A program made the position numbers and the translations under genes. A DNA stretch of 64,000 nt from Myxococcota bacterium. GTDB taxonomy: Bacteria; Myxococcota; XYA12-FULL-58-9; JALHOP01. Below, in pieces: positions 32,622 through 42,125 of the stretch. Position 1 is the stretch's first letter, and every line of letters begins with the position of its first letter. Under the pieces are notes generated by a model. That model saw only the letters and a list, made by a program, of their open reading frames with translations, was not told where the DNA came from and made no database searches. The stretch lies in contig JALHOP010000019.1 in NCBI GenBank assembly GCA_022842935.1, positions 1 through 64,000 on the forward strand. Direction: 5' to 3'.

Positions 32622-34175
32622 ATGTCGACATTTGCCCGAGCCGCCACCACGGCGCCATCGCTCCCGCTGTCATGCGAGCGAGCTCGTTCTCTGACTCTCG
32701 TTGCCACCCTTGCCGCGACCGTGCTGCCGCTGTGGACGGTCCGCTACATCCCAGGGACTGACCTTCCGAGCCACCTCGCCATCGCGAACATCCTCGCCAA
32801 GCTCGTGACGGGCGACCCGCTGGCGGCGCAGTACTACGCCATCAACATTCAGCCGTTTCCTTGCTACCTCGTGTACGTCGTGCTCTCGCCCCTCGTCGCG
32901 CTCTGTGGTCCGTTCATCGCGGCGAAGCTCTTCTGTAGCGGAGTCGCTGCGGCGACGGTCGTTGCGTCCGACCGCCTCTTTCGCGCGCTTGCGGCACCTT
33001 GGTGGGCCGGTTCGGCAGGTGTCTTTCTGGCCTACGGAATGATCTTCTTCTGGGGCTTTCTTCCGACTCTCGTCGGTGTACCGGTCTTTCTGTTTGGGCT
33101 CGCGCAGTTGGTGGCCGTCGCCCGCGGTGACAAGCAGTCCGCGGCTCCAGGGGCGCTTCTCGGTCTGCTACTCATGCTCACGCACATCGCGTTGGCCATC
33201 CCCTGGGCGTGCGCGCTCGTCGCTATGTTGATGACTGGGGAGCGACGCGTGTTGCGAGCAAGTCTCGTAGTTGGCGCCACGAGTTTACTGCCGGCGGTCC
33301 CCATGCTCGTGACCCGCATGCTCGCGCAGCCCGCAGCCTACGCCTTCAGCGTGCAGTACGAGGACCTCGCGACCTTCGGGCGGCAGCTGGTGGCACAGTT
33401 CGGAGTCTTCGATCGCGGTCTTGGCCTTGCCTCCCATGTCGCTTTTGTCGTGGGGGCGGCGCTCTTCGCGCTCTTGCAGACACGTCGCGGCGCCGTCGGA
33501 GCTCCAGTACTCCGCATGATGACTGCCTTCGCGGTGCTGAGCATCCTTGCTTACGTCGCCACGCCCATGGCGATGGAAGCTGGCGGTGACTTCATCTGGG
33601 CCTTCAACGTCCGTCTCTTCTTCGTGGCCGAGGTTGGTGTGCTTGCGCTCTGCACCGTGGACCGGGACCGGGCGCCGCGCCGACGCGACCTCGTGCAGCC
33701 GCTGCTCATCTGCGCCCACGTTGTCGCGATGCTCACGTTCTTCGCGCGATATGATCGCGAGGTACGTACCGCCGAGCCCGTACTCGCGGCCATCCCCGAG
33801 GGCGCCCGGCTCGCGGTCGCTTCGAGAGACGGCCGCTTTGGCGAGGCTTGGCCGCCTCAGCTCCTGCATATCCATGGCTATTATCTCGCCGCGCGCGCTG
33901 GTTACGATGGCGCCGTTTTCTCGGGTCAACACATCCCAATTCGTGCCCGCAACCCGTCTTGCCGCGGCAATATGGAAGCGCCGCAAAGAACCGGCTGCGA
34001 GTATCTCTTCGCAGAGGGTCGCTCGGTGGAGAAGGCGGTGGCGATGTGTGTCCCGGTGGTGGTTTCCGGGGCTTTTGCGCTTGTCCGCGATTGCGTTGAA
34101 CCTCGCGGTGGTCCGCAAGAGCAGGCCCACGACGTCGACACGACGGCCGCGGTCATCGACGCCGTTGGGTTATGA
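32622..34175 (+). CDS. Multi-pass membrane protein, possible glycosyltransferase-C type
   Basis: The 517-residue protein has about ten transmembrane helices in its first 400 residues and a soluble C-terminal part of about 120 residues. The pattern (short loops, acidic-aromatic first loop near WTVRYIPGTDLPSH) is like PMT/GT-C sugar transferases, in which a loop acid after helix 1 is catalytic; D47 is a candidate. I cannot confirm the family. The gene is divergent from the GreA-like gene 29 bases away. Confidence 0.6.
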   Translation: MSTFARAATTAPSLPLSCERARSLTLVATLAATVLPLWTVRYIPGTDLPSHLAIANILAKLVTGDPLAAQYYAINIQPFPCYLVYVVLSPLVALCGPFIAAKLFCSGVAAATVVASDRLFRALAAPWWAGSAGVFLAYGMIFFWGFLPTLVGVPVFLFGLAQLVAVARGDKQSAAPGALLGLLLMLTHIALAIPWACALVAMLMTGERRVLRASLVVGATSLLPAVPMLVTRMLAQPAAYAFSVQYEDLATFGRQLVAQFGVFDRGLGLASHVAFVVGAALFALLQTRRGAVGAPVLRMMTAFAVLSILAYVATPMAMEAGGDFIWAFNVRLFFVAEVGVLALCTVDRDRAPRRRDLVQPLLICAHVVAMLTFFARYDREVRTAEPVLAAIPEGARLAVASRDGRFGEAWPPQLLHIHGYYLAARAGYDGAVFSGQHIPIRARNPSCRGNMEAPQRTGCEYLFAEGRSVEKAVAMCVPVVVSGAFALVRDCVEPRGGPQEQAHDVDTTAAVIDAVGL

Positions 34176-34526
34176 CCTACCGTGCATCTCCTCGGCGGCT
34201 AGCGACTCGGCGAGGGCCATGGCGCTCGCGGGTAGACGCGTGCCGACCACGCTGCCAATCATGGTGAGCTCGGGTGAGCTCGTCATGACTTCGAGCAGCT
34301 CCATGGCATAGTAGAAAAGACCATCGGGGGTGCGGCCGTAGTGCCGCCCTCGCCGAGCTTGTCCCCGAGAGAGCGCGAGTGTCGCGACCCCGACGCGAAT
34401 GTTTCGCTCGTGCTCCGCGTCGTGAAAAGGGAAGAGCGGTCCTTCTTGCCTTGGCTTTTCCCATCTTCTTCTGCTGCAGCTCGGTGGCGCGACGACGCGA
34501 CCGTACAAGGGCGCGGGCGGGTCCAC
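34170..34526 (-). pseudogene. Probable Ser/Thr protein kinase remnant
   Basis: A 118-residue minus-strand frame contains YGRTPDGLFYYAMELLE, a near match to the strand-hinge segment of myxobacterial Ser/Thr kinases (YGRTxDGxFYYxMEYL). It is followed at once by MTSSPELTMIGSVVGT, which resembles the activation loop (TxTGSVVGTPxYMAPE) but without the catalytic HRD and DFG segments between. The N and C lobes are absent. It therefore looks like an internally deleted kinase fragment. It overlaps the end of the membrane-protein gene by six bases. Chance resemblance is possible. Confidence 0.4.
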
Positions 34527-34557
34527 CGAAGGTTCTGCAGGTGGTATGCCAGTGACG

Positions 34558-35223
34558 CTACGGCCAGGTCGCGCGGAGCATCATCGCGTTCGTCACGAAG
34601 CCGTCGAGGTCATGAACCTTCAAGCGCCGAGGGTGTTCGATCAACACCTGGTCGCCGACGCTCTCGACCGTGAACCGCTGGTCCTTCAAGCGAACGAGCG
34701 CGTCGCGTAGCTTTGGGTTCATGAAGCGACGCAGCGCGCCTTCGTCGGCTGCGGTTTGCAGCACGTAGGCCTCGGAGAACGCGCGGTCTTCGGGGAAGTT
34801 GATGTCTTGGCCGCCGAAGAGCTTACCCAGACCATCGAAGAGTGCGAGCTGGCGGCGCAAGAAGAAAGGCGGCGCGCCGCGCCCCGGTGTCCGCAGCAGA
34901 CACAGCGAGCAGCGGTGGACACGCTTGTGCTTGCCGCTACCAATCACGTAGCGGAAGTCACAGAGGACGATCTCAACGTCGTTGAGCATGCCGCGGATGA
35001 CGTTGGTAACGCTCTGGCCGCGTCCGCGCGACCAGATTTTGAACGCAACTCCCCCCAACACCGTCGTGTCCGCTTCGGCGAACTCGAAGCGGCGGCCCCC
35101 TGCGTAGGCCCGCATGGCTTCCGTTCGCTTCTTCTCCCAGACACGTCCGAGAGCGACGAAGCCAACGGCGATTGCCACGAACAGTACGATGACGGTGCCA
35201 GGGCTCAAAACCGCGTCGAGCAT
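34558..35223 (-). CDS. Membrane-anchored protein, unknown
   Basis: The 221-residue protein has an N-terminal transmembrane helix (about 8-28) and a soluble alpha/beta remainder containing FEFAEADTTVLGGVAFKI, strands around CDFRYVIGSGKHKRVHRCSLC and a Cys pair. The layout is like DUF3137-type proteins of uncertain function. No catalytic motif is visible. ATG at 35223 fits the membrane helix. Confidence 0.65.
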   Translation of the reverse strand: MLDAVLSPGTVIVLFVAIAVGFVALGRVWEKKRTEAMRAYAGGRRFEFAEADTTVLGGVAFKIWSRGRGQSVTNVIRGMLNDVEIVLCDFRYVIGSGKHKRVHRCSLCLLRTPGRGAPPFFLRRQLALFDGLGKLFGGQDINFPEDRAFSEAYVLQTAADEGALRRFMNPKLRDALVRLKDQRFTVESVGDQVLIEHPRRLKVHDLDGFVTNAMMLRATWP

Positions 35224-35342
35224 GACGCTTCCGTTGCCTGGGCGTGCGCGCCCGAGTCAAGCGTGGTGGTTGCGTTGGGTCGGGTCTCGGAGCGCCAGCG
35301 CCTGGGACGTGGGTCCCCGGCGTTCGTGCTTTCCTTCGGTGG

Positions 35343-37769
35343 TCACTCCGCGGAGTGGACGGTCTCGTCGACGCCTGCCGTTTCGACCGCGACCGACGCG
35401 GTGATGTCCACGAGCGTCATGGGGACTTCGGTGCGCGCCACATTGGGGGTCACCGTCGCGCTTACTAGCGGCACATCGAGGGAGATCCCGCTCGTCGAGC
35501 TTATGGCTGCGGGTGGCACCAAATCGACGTCCCCGGTGCGCGTGAGCTTCGACACCCAGACACGCTGCGATGCGCCGAAGCCGCCACTCGTTACGGTGAC
35601 GGCATAGCCGCCATCGCGCGTCGCAATCAGCGGACGCCCTCCGGCTACGGTCGACAGCTCGTAGACGTTGTCGTCCCCGGAGGTGCGCATCGTGTTGGTG
35701 GTGGTGCCGCGCAAGAGAAGAAGGTCGCTATCGCTTGCCCCGAGCGCTTCGGTAACTTCGCCCAGGAAAATGGGAATGCCACCCGTGCTCATCGCCGCTG
35801 CGTTCAGAGTGTTGTACTCAGCGACGGCGCTCGAACGGTAGATCGTACTATTGATCGCGGAGCCGTCGGCGTTCAGGTTGGCACGCCACGCCGCGAAGAA
35901 GCCCACTGCGTTGTCGGTAGGAAGCTCGTAGCCGCCGTACGACACGCCGACAACCACGAAGCCCGCGGGTGACTCGACGAGATCGTACGCGTCGGTACTT
36001 GCGTCGAGAATGACACCACCCTCGTCGTCGCCGTTGTCGTCGTATCGTTGGGTGATTGCGCTCGCCCAAAGTGGAACCCCGTCCGCGCCGACGCGTACGA
36101 TGCGCGCGGTGTTCGCGTCCCCGCCGACGAGCATGACGTCCCCGGCCGAAAGTCGCCGTACCGTACGGACCTCATCTCCTCCGTAGGTCGATGACCAGAG
36201 CACGGCACCTTGGGGGCTCACCCGCATTGCCCAGCTCAAGGGGGTCGCGATCGGTCCTCCAATCCCACCGACGACGACGGAGCCATCCGCTAAAGCGTCC
36301 ATCCCCAGCGCTCCCGCGGTGAGCCCTTCACTCGTATCGAAACGGCGTGCGGACGTCAGGTTCCCCGCGAGGTCGACGCGTAAGAGCGCGCCGCGTGTCG
36401 CGATCATGAAGCCGCCAGGAACTTCGGCGGCGGAGACCAAAGAGCCGGATGCTGAGGCGTAGGCGCGTTGCCACAGGAGCGTCCCCTCAGCGTCCAGGCG
36501 CAGCAGCCAGAACGCGGCGTTCGATGCCGTGACGCCTGCGAAGGTCGCACTCGCGGCGGCCAGGAGATAGCCGCCGCTCGATACCTCGACAATGGCGCGG
36601 CTTTCCTCGCCAGCGCTGCCGGAGCGTCCGAAACTCTTGGACCAAGTCTGCACGTTCTGCGGTGGCAGAGACGCGTCGGCGCAGCTGTCGTAGGAGGTGA
36701 GGACGGTTGAGTCGTCGAAGAGGTTTGCCTCGATGTCGCCGAAGAGCTGGAGACCCACGTCGACCTCCGCCCCGCCACGAAGCTCCCAGTCCACACACAG
36801 CGGAGGGCCGCCGAGAGCGGCATCGAGCTTTAGTGTTCCTTGAGCTTCCGCATATGGGCCGACGGCTCCATAGAGCAACACTTCAAAGCGAGGACCCGCG
36901 GCGGCTTCAAGCGCGATGTTACCTTGAAAGCTCGGCGTGTCCGCTGTCGCGTTGCCTTCTTCGGTCGCCTCGCCGCCCAGCTTGCCGTCGATATAGCCAG
37001 CGCGGGCCCTAACGCTTGCATCTTGAAGAACCGATGCGGCGAAGCCCGCGGTGACCGAACCACCGAGCTCGACCTCGATGACGACCTGAGGCGTCAGGAC
37101 GACAGGGACGCTACCCACGGTGATGATGATCGGCGTGAACGGGATGGTGGCGACCGTGAAGTCCTCCCGCTCGGAGACCGAACCTTCCCCGACGATTTCG
37201 GCGCGGAAACTCTCGCTGGCCCCAACCTCCAAGCTGAGCTCCTCGAGGGTGAAGCTCGCGAGGTCGAAATCGAGATTGAAGTCGAGCTCGGGTGCCACGG
37301 CAACCTCGCCACTAATGTTGATGCGGCCCGCATCGCCTGAGAGCTCGAAGTCGAATGGGAAGCTCACGCCGGACGTCACCTGGGGCTGGGCGGAGAGTAG
37401 CGCTCCGGGGTTCTGTGGCATGACGAGGTCACGCCGGACCTCGAAGTGCAGCTCTTGGAATGCCTCGTTGATGGTTGCCGCGCGCGTCGCGACCCTTACG
37501 CCGGCGTTCTCCGCCGCAACGGACAAGACGTAGCGCATGGCCCCAAGCGGAGTTTGAGGCCCCACGGTGAACACGAGCACGGACTGCGCGTCGACCGACT
37601 CGAGCTGAGCGGTCATACCGCTGAAGACGAGGTCGCCAGCGTCGGTGACTTCAGAGAGGAGGGCGTGTGTGGCGCCGTCGACCAACATTGCGTTGGGCGC
37701 GAGCTTGGCGTCGTCCTCGGAGCAGGCGAGAGCGCTGAGCAGCGCGGCAACGACCAAAGACCTTTGCAT
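35343..37769 (-). CDS. Large beta-propeller lipoprotein
   Basis: The 808-residue protein has a lipoprotein signal (ALLSALAC, lipobox near residue 17), a beta-sandwich-like N-terminal half (about 20-370), then five or six propeller-like repeats (about 375-720) with the pattern WLLRLDAEGTLLWQRAY and RVSPQGAVLWSSTYGG, as in outer-membrane lipoproteins built from 40-60-residue blades. No enzyme signature is visible. ATG at 37769 is chosen because it puts the lipobox at the usual distance; GTG at 37778 is the alternative. Role unknown, probably surface binding. It may be divergent from the STAS-like gene across about 135 bases. Confidence 0.75.
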   Translation of the reverse strand: MQRSLVVAALLSALACSEDDAKLAPNAMLVDGATHALLSEVTDAGDLVFSGMTAQLESVDAQSVLVFTVGPQTPLGAMRYVLSVAAENAGVRVATRAATINEAFQELHFEVRRDLVMPQNPGALLSAQPQVTSGVSFPFDFELSGDAGRINISGEVAVAPELDFNLDFDLASFTLEELSLEVGASESFRAEIVGEGSVSEREDFTVATIPFTPIIITVGSVPVVLTPQVVIEVELGGSVTAGFAASVLQDASVRARAGYIDGKLGGEATEEGNATADTPSFQGNIALEAAAGPRFEVLLYGAVGPYAEAQGTLKLDAALGGPPLCVDWELRGGAEVDVGLQLFGDIEANLFDDSTVLTSYDSCADASLPPQNVQTWSKSFGRSGSAGEESRAIVEVSSGGYLLAAASATFAGVTASNAAFWLLRLDAEGTLLWQRAYASASGSLVSAAEVPGGFMIATRGALLRVDLAGNLTSARRFDTSEGLTAGALGMDALADGSVVVGGIGGPIATPLSWAMRVSPQGAVLWSSTYGGDEVRTVRRLSAGDVMLVGGDANTARIVRVGADGVPLWASAITQRYDDNGDDEGGVILDASTDAYDLVESPAGFVVVGVSYGGYELPTDNAVGFFAAWRANLNADGSAINSTIYRSSAVAEYNTLNAAAMSTGGIPIFLGEVTEALGASDSDLLLLRGTTTNTMRTSGDDNVYELSTVAGGRPLIATRDGGYAVTVTSGGFGASQRVWVSKLTRTGDVDLVPPAAISSTSGISLDVPLVSATVTPNVARTEVPMTLVDITASVAVETAGVDETVHSAE

Positions 37770-37904
37770 GCAGCGCACATGCCATGCGTCACGTCCAAGG
37801 TCGAGCAGAGAGGATGCGGGCGAGCGCGTCAGGCCACGCGCGCGCTTTGGGCGCGTCGACGCACTTGGCTCGGGTCATTCATCGTGCGAGGCTCGTAGGC
37901 GCTA

Positions 37905-38342
37905 ATGTTGGGCCACGCCTATGACGAAGCCGGTCTGTCGCTGGTCGCGATGTTGCTAGGCCGTGCCGAGCAGGTCGATTACGCCAAGCTCGTTTCGGTC
38001 ATTCATGCGTTCGGCGACCTGGCGCAACGCCGCACCGACCGCGACGCACATATCCTCATGTACGTTGGGAACAGCGGTCCGCCGAGCAGCAACCACCGGC
38101 GAGCCATCGCGGGCGGCGCCGACCGTTTCTCGCGCGTGCGCTTCGCCTTTGTGTCTGAGTCGACGATTGCGCGTGGAGTCAACATGGCCATTCAGCTGCT
38201 CGCTCCGGCGCGCGCGGGCGTCGTCCGTACGACTCACGCGAGCATTGACGATGCGCTGTTGTGGTTCGAGTCGCAGGTGACTGGTAGCAGCGCCTTGATG
38301 CGCTCGCTCGTCGAGCGGGCGCGCGCGGGAGGCGCCGGTTGA
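37905..38342 (+). CDS. STAS/SpoIIAA-like small protein
   Basis: The 145-residue protein has the same build as the product of 30108-30524: helix KLVSVIHAFGDLAQ, strand AHILMYVGN, a middle FSRVRFAFVSES strand and a C-terminal helix IDDALLWFESQV. It lacks a clear phosphorylation Ser. The pair suggests a small local family of STAS-like proteins. ATG at 37905 is used; no strong ribosome site is visible. Function unknown. Confidence 0.55.
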   Translation: MLGHAYDEAGLSLVAMLLGRAEQVDYAKLVSVIHAFGDLAQRRTDRDAHILMYVGNSGPPSSNHRRAIAGGADRFSRVRFAFVSESTIARGVNMAIQLLAPARAGVVRTTHASIDDALLWFESQVTGSSALMRSLVERARAGGAG

Positions 38343-38404
38343 GGCGACTTCGCCTTCGGTCGCGCCGAGAGACCACGGAGTCCAGCTGGATAGCTCGTTG
38401 CGCG

Positions 38405-40246
38405 TTAGGCGGCCGGATGCGCGTACATCGACTCGATCAACACTGCGTGCTTCTGCGCAACGACGTGTCGTTTGACCTTCAGCGACGCTGTAAGCTCGCC
38501 GCCGTCCACCGTGAACGGACTCGGCGATACCCGAAACGTCTTGATGTGCTCGAATGACGCGAGGCCCGCGTTGGTCTCCGCGACCAGCGCTCGCAAGATG
38601 TCGGTGATGCGTGGGTGCGTCGGATCCGCCGGAACACCTTCGCGTTCGGCTAGCTCGGCGAGCATCTCCGCATCGAGAGCAAACAGCGCGGTACAGTAGT
38701 TGCGTCCCTCTCCCAGCACGACCGCCTCCTGGACGATCGGATGTCGCTTGAGCTGCGCTTCGATCTTGAGCGGCGCGACGAATTTTCCTCCACTCGTCTT
38801 GAGCAGCTCTTTCTTTCTCCCGGTGATGCGGACGAAGCCCGCCGAGTCAATCGAGCCGAGGTCTCCCGTATGAAACCACCCGTCGTCATCGAAGGCCGCC
38901 GCCGTTGCGTCCGGGCGATTGAGGTAGCCCCGCGAGATATTCGGGCCGCGTGCGAGCAACTCGCCGTCAGGCGCCACTTTCAGCTCGCATCGGCGGAACG
39001 GGCGTCCAACCGTGCCCGCTCGCGCGTTGTCTTTACGATTGACCGTCAAGCCGGGGCACGTCTCCGTCAGCCCGTAGGCCTCAAGAAGGGGCAGGCCCAG
39101 AGCCAAGAAGAAATCCTGAACATCGGTGCGAAGCGCCGCAGCTCCCGAGAGCAAAGTGGACGCCCGATCGAGACCCAGCCGTGCGCGCAGCTTTGCCAGA
39201 ACAAGACGGTCTGCGAGTCGACGCTGAGCCTTCAATGACAGAGGCACGGCGCGACCAGCCGCGCGGCATGAGGCGACGCGATGACCGACGTCCAACGCCC
39301 ACTTCAGAATCCTTCGTCGAACGCCTTGCTCGCTCTCGATTGCGCTCGTGATCTTCGCCATCATTTTTTCGAAGACACGTGGGGCAGCCGGGAAGAACCC
39401 GGGCCGGGATGCAAGTAGATCCGCGGCGAGCGTTGGAACCGATGACATGACCAAGGGCGCCCCAAAGAACGGGCCCGCAAGCTCCACCATGCGTCCGAAC
39501 GAGTGCGCGGCGGGGAGGAACAGAAACAACCCGTGCCTGAGGACGTCGTCATCCATGAGCCCTGCGTCACTGACGTCTTCGAGCATCGCCAGCATGTTGT
39601 CGTGCGTCTGGATGACTGCCTTGGGTGCACCGGTGGTTCCCGACGTATACGTGAAGGTCGCCACGTGCTCGCGTCGCACGAGGGACGCGCGCCGGCGCGC
39701 CTCGTGTTCCACGTTCGCTTGTTCGTCCCGCCCTCGGGCCATGAGCGTTTCGAGGCTCTCCCAGTCGTCATCGGGAGCAAGACCCGCCGGATGGATGACC
39801 ACGACCTTCGCCCGGACGCGGAGCTGACTCGGCGCGTAATGCCGATCGAAAAACGTAAAACCCCGGCGAAAGGCGCGCACTTTGTCGAGCTGATTACCAT
39901 CGTCGACGACGATGAGTTGCGTCTCTGTATCGACGTGCATGTAGCCAACTTCTTCTGCGAGCAAGCTTGCGTAAATCGGGACAGTCTTCAGGCCGACGCC
40001 GAGCGCCGCGAAGTCGACGAGGCAAGACTCCATGGTGGTGCCCCCGACGATTGAAATACAGGCGCCATCATCGAGTGGGGCGGAGGTGAGCAGTCCTGCG
40101 GCGATAGCTTCGATGCGCGGGAGTATCTCCGCCCACGTGACGTCGACGTACGCATCGTGGCGTCGCACGCGGAACGCGACGCGCTGCGGCGACCGACGCG
40201 CACGGTCGACGACCATCTGGGAGAGAGACGGGTGTTGATCAGTCAC
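38405..40246 (-). CDS. AMP-forming long-chain acyl-CoA ligase family
   Basis: The 613-residue protein has the ATP/AMP-binding motif TSGTTGAPKAV (about 201-211), an adenylate-site segment YGLTETCP near 385, and the hinge region WFHTGDLG with RITGRKKELLKTSGGKFVAP near 460-490, typical of long-chain fatty acyl-CoA synthetases (FadD/FAA type). It should activate fatty acids to acyl-CoA for degradation, lipid synthesis or PHA precursor supply. GTG at 40246 is chosen for the AAAGGGAAA site five bases before it. It diverges from the AraC-type regulator, the likely controller. Confidence 0.92.
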   Translation of the reverse strand: MTDQHPSLSQMVVDRARRSPQRVAFRVRRHDAYVDVTWAEILPRIEAIAAGLLTSAPLDDGACISIVGGTTMESCLVDFAALGVGLKTVPIYASLLAEEVGYMHVDTETQLIVVDDGNQLDKVRAFRRGFTFFDRHYAPSQLRVRAKVVVIHPAGLAPDDDWESLETLMARGRDEQANVEHEARRRASLVRREHVATFTYTSGTTGAPKAVIQTHDNMLAMLEDVSDAGLMDDDVLRHGLFLFLPAAHSFGRMVELAGPFFGAPLVMSSVPTLAADLLASRPGFFPAAPRVFEKMMAKITSAIESEQGVRRRILKWALDVGHRVASCRAAGRAVPLSLKAQRRLADRLVLAKLRARLGLDRASTLLSGAAALRTDVQDFFLALGLPLLEAYGLTETCPGLTVNRKDNARAGTVGRPFRRCELKVAPDGELLARGPNISRGYLNRPDATAAAFDDDGWFHTGDLGSIDSAGFVRITGRKKELLKTSGGKFVAPLKIEAQLKRHPIVQEAVVLGEGRNYCTALFALDAEMLAELAEREGVPADPTHPRITDILRALVAETNAGLASFEHIKTFRVSPSPFTVDGGELTASLKVKRHVVAQKHAVLIESMYAHPAA

Positions 40247-40260
40247 GGTGATTTCCCTTT

Positions 40261-40280
40261 CGCGCCCCGGGGGAGGCGCG
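40261..40280. repeat. Inverted repeat between ligase and araC-type gene
   Basis: CGCGCC (40261-40266) and GGCGCG (40275-40280) flank eight G/C-rich bases in the 73-base divergent gap. It could be an operator for the regulator, but GC-rich chance pairing is possible. Confidence 0.35.
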
Positions 40281-40319
40281 TCGAGCAAATCTACGTGCGG
40301 GTGGCGGCCGCATGCTTGT

Positions 40320-41048
40320 ATGTTTCTGCACATGCAGAGCCACTTGATGCTGGGCGGAGGGAGAGCACTCTACGTGGGTCGCTTTCAGCGGTTGCCCATG
40401 CATCGTTTCGCTGCCAATGCGGTTCTCGTGGGTCTCGATGACGGGTTCGAGCTCCTCGACGTCAACGGTGGTCTCGAATATCACGAAGCGGCTTTCGTGC
40501 GTGGCTGGCAGTGGCATGCCCTCGACTTTCATGGCGGACGGGCAGCCGTGCTGTTTCTCGAGCCTGGCGCAGCGCTCAGCGGTCGCGTCGACGCTTCAAG
40601 GCTTCGCGCCGCAGTCGGGAGCGCGCTTGCCTCGGGACGACGCGAACCGTGGCATGAGCTATTCCACAACGCCCTTAACCTTGGGCCAAGCCCGCTCGTG
40701 CTCAGCGCTCGCGTCGCGCGCATCGCAGCGCTGCTCTCCGGAGCGGAGGACGTACCCTCCGATGCGGCGGGGGTGGCACGGCGGCTGAGGGTCTCCACCT
40801 CACTCGTCGAACATCGATTCAGTGAACAAGTCGGCGTGCCGATCGGCGCCTTCCGCGCGTGGCATCGCATGCTCGGAGCGACTGCGCTGGCTGTCAGGGG
40901 GCAAAGCCTGACCCAGGTCGCGCATGCGGCGGGGTTCTGTGACTCTGCCCATTTCTCGCGACAGTTTCACAGAATGTTCGGGTTGCCGCCGTCCAAGGTC
41001 TTCACCCACGGCCTCGTAGGGAATGTCGTTCACATCGCGAGCCGCTAA
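40320..41048 (+). CDS. AraC-family transcriptional regulator
   Basis: The 242-residue protein ends in the AraC-type double helix-turn-helix (about 160-235): RLRVSTSLVEHRFSEQVG, then SLTQVAHAAGFCDSAHFSRQ and FHRMFGLPPSK. The first 140 residues form a cupin-like sensing domain with scattered His. It is divergent from the acyl-CoA ligase gene with a palindrome between, so it probably controls the ligase and itself. The start is uncertain: ATG at 40320, 40332 and 40347 are all possible and none has a good ribosome site. Confidence 0.87.
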   Translation: MFLHMQSHLMLGGGRALYVGRFQRLPMHRFAANAVLVGLDDGFELLDVNGGLEYHEAAFVRGWQWHALDFHGGRAAVLFLEPGAALSGRVDASRLRAAVGSALASGRREPWHELFHNALNLGPSPLVLSARVARIAALLSGAEDVPSDAAGVARRLRVSTSLVEHRFSEQVGVPIGAFRAWHRMLGATALAVRGQSLTQVAHAAGFCDSAHFSRQFHRMFGLPPSKVFTHGLVGNVVHIASR

Positions 41049-41094
41049 AGTAGATCGTGCGGAAGCCTATTGCGCGAGCGAACGGACGACCTCT

Positions 41095-41532
41095 CTAGCT
41101 CCTGCGTCCGGACATGGCTTCATATTCGGCCGCGACGCGTCCAGGCGTGCGGACGTCCATCACCATCGTGAGGATGATGACCCCGGCAACCGCGATGCCG
41201 CGCAAGGGTACTCCGCCAAAATGGACATAGAAGGCCGCCATGAACACACCGGCTTCGCGGATGGCGAGGCTTACCAGGACTGGTGTCAGCGACTGTCGCA
41301 GGTAGTTCTCGAGTGTGTCGGGCCGCGACATCTTGGCTCGCATGAGCCGACCCATCGCAGGGCCGACGATGCCGAGCACCGCCGCACCGCCGAGGAACAT
41401 GAAGACCATATCGGGCTGCATGGGCTGGACGGGAATCATGTAGACCAAGAGCGCGAAGGCCATGGCGGCGCCCAAGGGCAGGGCGAGCGAAACGATGAGT
41501 TGCGTCGAGGCGACGGGGGGTGTGTTTTGCAT
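41095..41532 (-). CDS. Four-helix membrane protein, unknown
   Basis: The 145-residue protein has hydrophobic helices at about 15-36, 43-60, 80-100 and 105-125. No motif is recognised. ATG at 41532 is chosen because GGAG lies five bases upstream; GTG at 41538 is the alternative. It faces the next gene divergently across 49 bases. Confidence 0.62.
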   Translation of the reverse strand: MQNTPPVASTQLIVSLALPLGAAMAFALLVYMIPVQPMQPDMVFMFLGGAAVLGIVGPAMGRLMRAKMSRPDTLENYLRQSLTPVLVSLAIREAGVFMAAFYVHFGGVPLRGIAVAGVIILTMVMDVRTPGRVAAEYEAMSGRRS

Positions 41533-41581
41533 CGTCACTCCATTGCTACACGGAGTCAGCGGGTCGTGCTAACTCCTCCAT

Positions 41582-42034
41582 ATGGCAAAACCATGGCCGC
41601 CCCCAGGATACCCTGTCCTCGAAGGCTTTCAGGAGCTAACCGAAGAGTGGGCTCTGACGCTCCCCGAGCCCATGGCGCGACGGGTCGAAGATGAGAACCT
41701 CGTGTTCTGGCGCCCAGGCTTCACCGTCTGGATCGCCGCTTGGGGTGAAGGCGAAGAGGGGCAGTCCCGCCAGCGCCGCCTCAAAGGCTTGAAGCGCGAA
41801 ATGGATCCCGATGGACGCGTCGTGCTGAACAAAGACGATGGCGATGTTGCGTACTTCGCCTATCGCCTCCGGGACGTTGGTCCGGAGGGACACGTCGAGA
41901 GCCTGAACGCTTTCGCCGTCAGTGATGTCGGACACTTGCAGATGAGCATCTACTTCGATGACACCGGCGACGAGGCGAAGGCTCTTGCGCTCGTCGACAG
42001 CGTGCGTTTCGCCGGCAGCGAGCCCGGCGCGTAG
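41582..42034 (+). CDS. Small soluble protein, unknown
   Basis: The 150-residue protein is acidic and strand-rich in the middle (VFWRPGFTVWIAAWG, YFAYRL, SLNAFAV, LQMSIYFDD) and ends in a helix with ALVDSVRF, a pattern like T6SS-immunity or SMI1-type folds but not diagnostic. No signal or catalytic residues seen. A perfect hairpin follows the stop. Confidence 0.6.
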   Translation: MAKPWPPPGYPVLEGFQELTEEWALTLPEPMARRVEDENLVFWRPGFTVWIAAWGEGEEGQSRQRRLKGLKREMDPDGRVVLNKDDGDVAYFAYRLRDVGPEGHVESLNAFAVSDVGHLQMSIYFDDTGDEAKALALVDSVRFAGSEPGA

Positions 42035-42082
42035 ACTCGGGTCGCTGGCATCGCGGCGAAGACCGTCTGTCTGTCGCGACAT

Positions 42083-42114
42083 GGACGACGGCCATGTGGG
42101 CACAGCCGTCGTCC
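42083..42114. terminator. 10-bp hairpin between convergent genes
   Basis: GGACGACGGC (42083-42092) and GCCGTCGTCC (42105-42114) form a perfect stem around a 12-base loop between the stops of two convergent genes. It can serve both directions; no T-run is present. Confidence 0.6.
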
Positions 42115-42125
42115 GCCAGAGCGGT

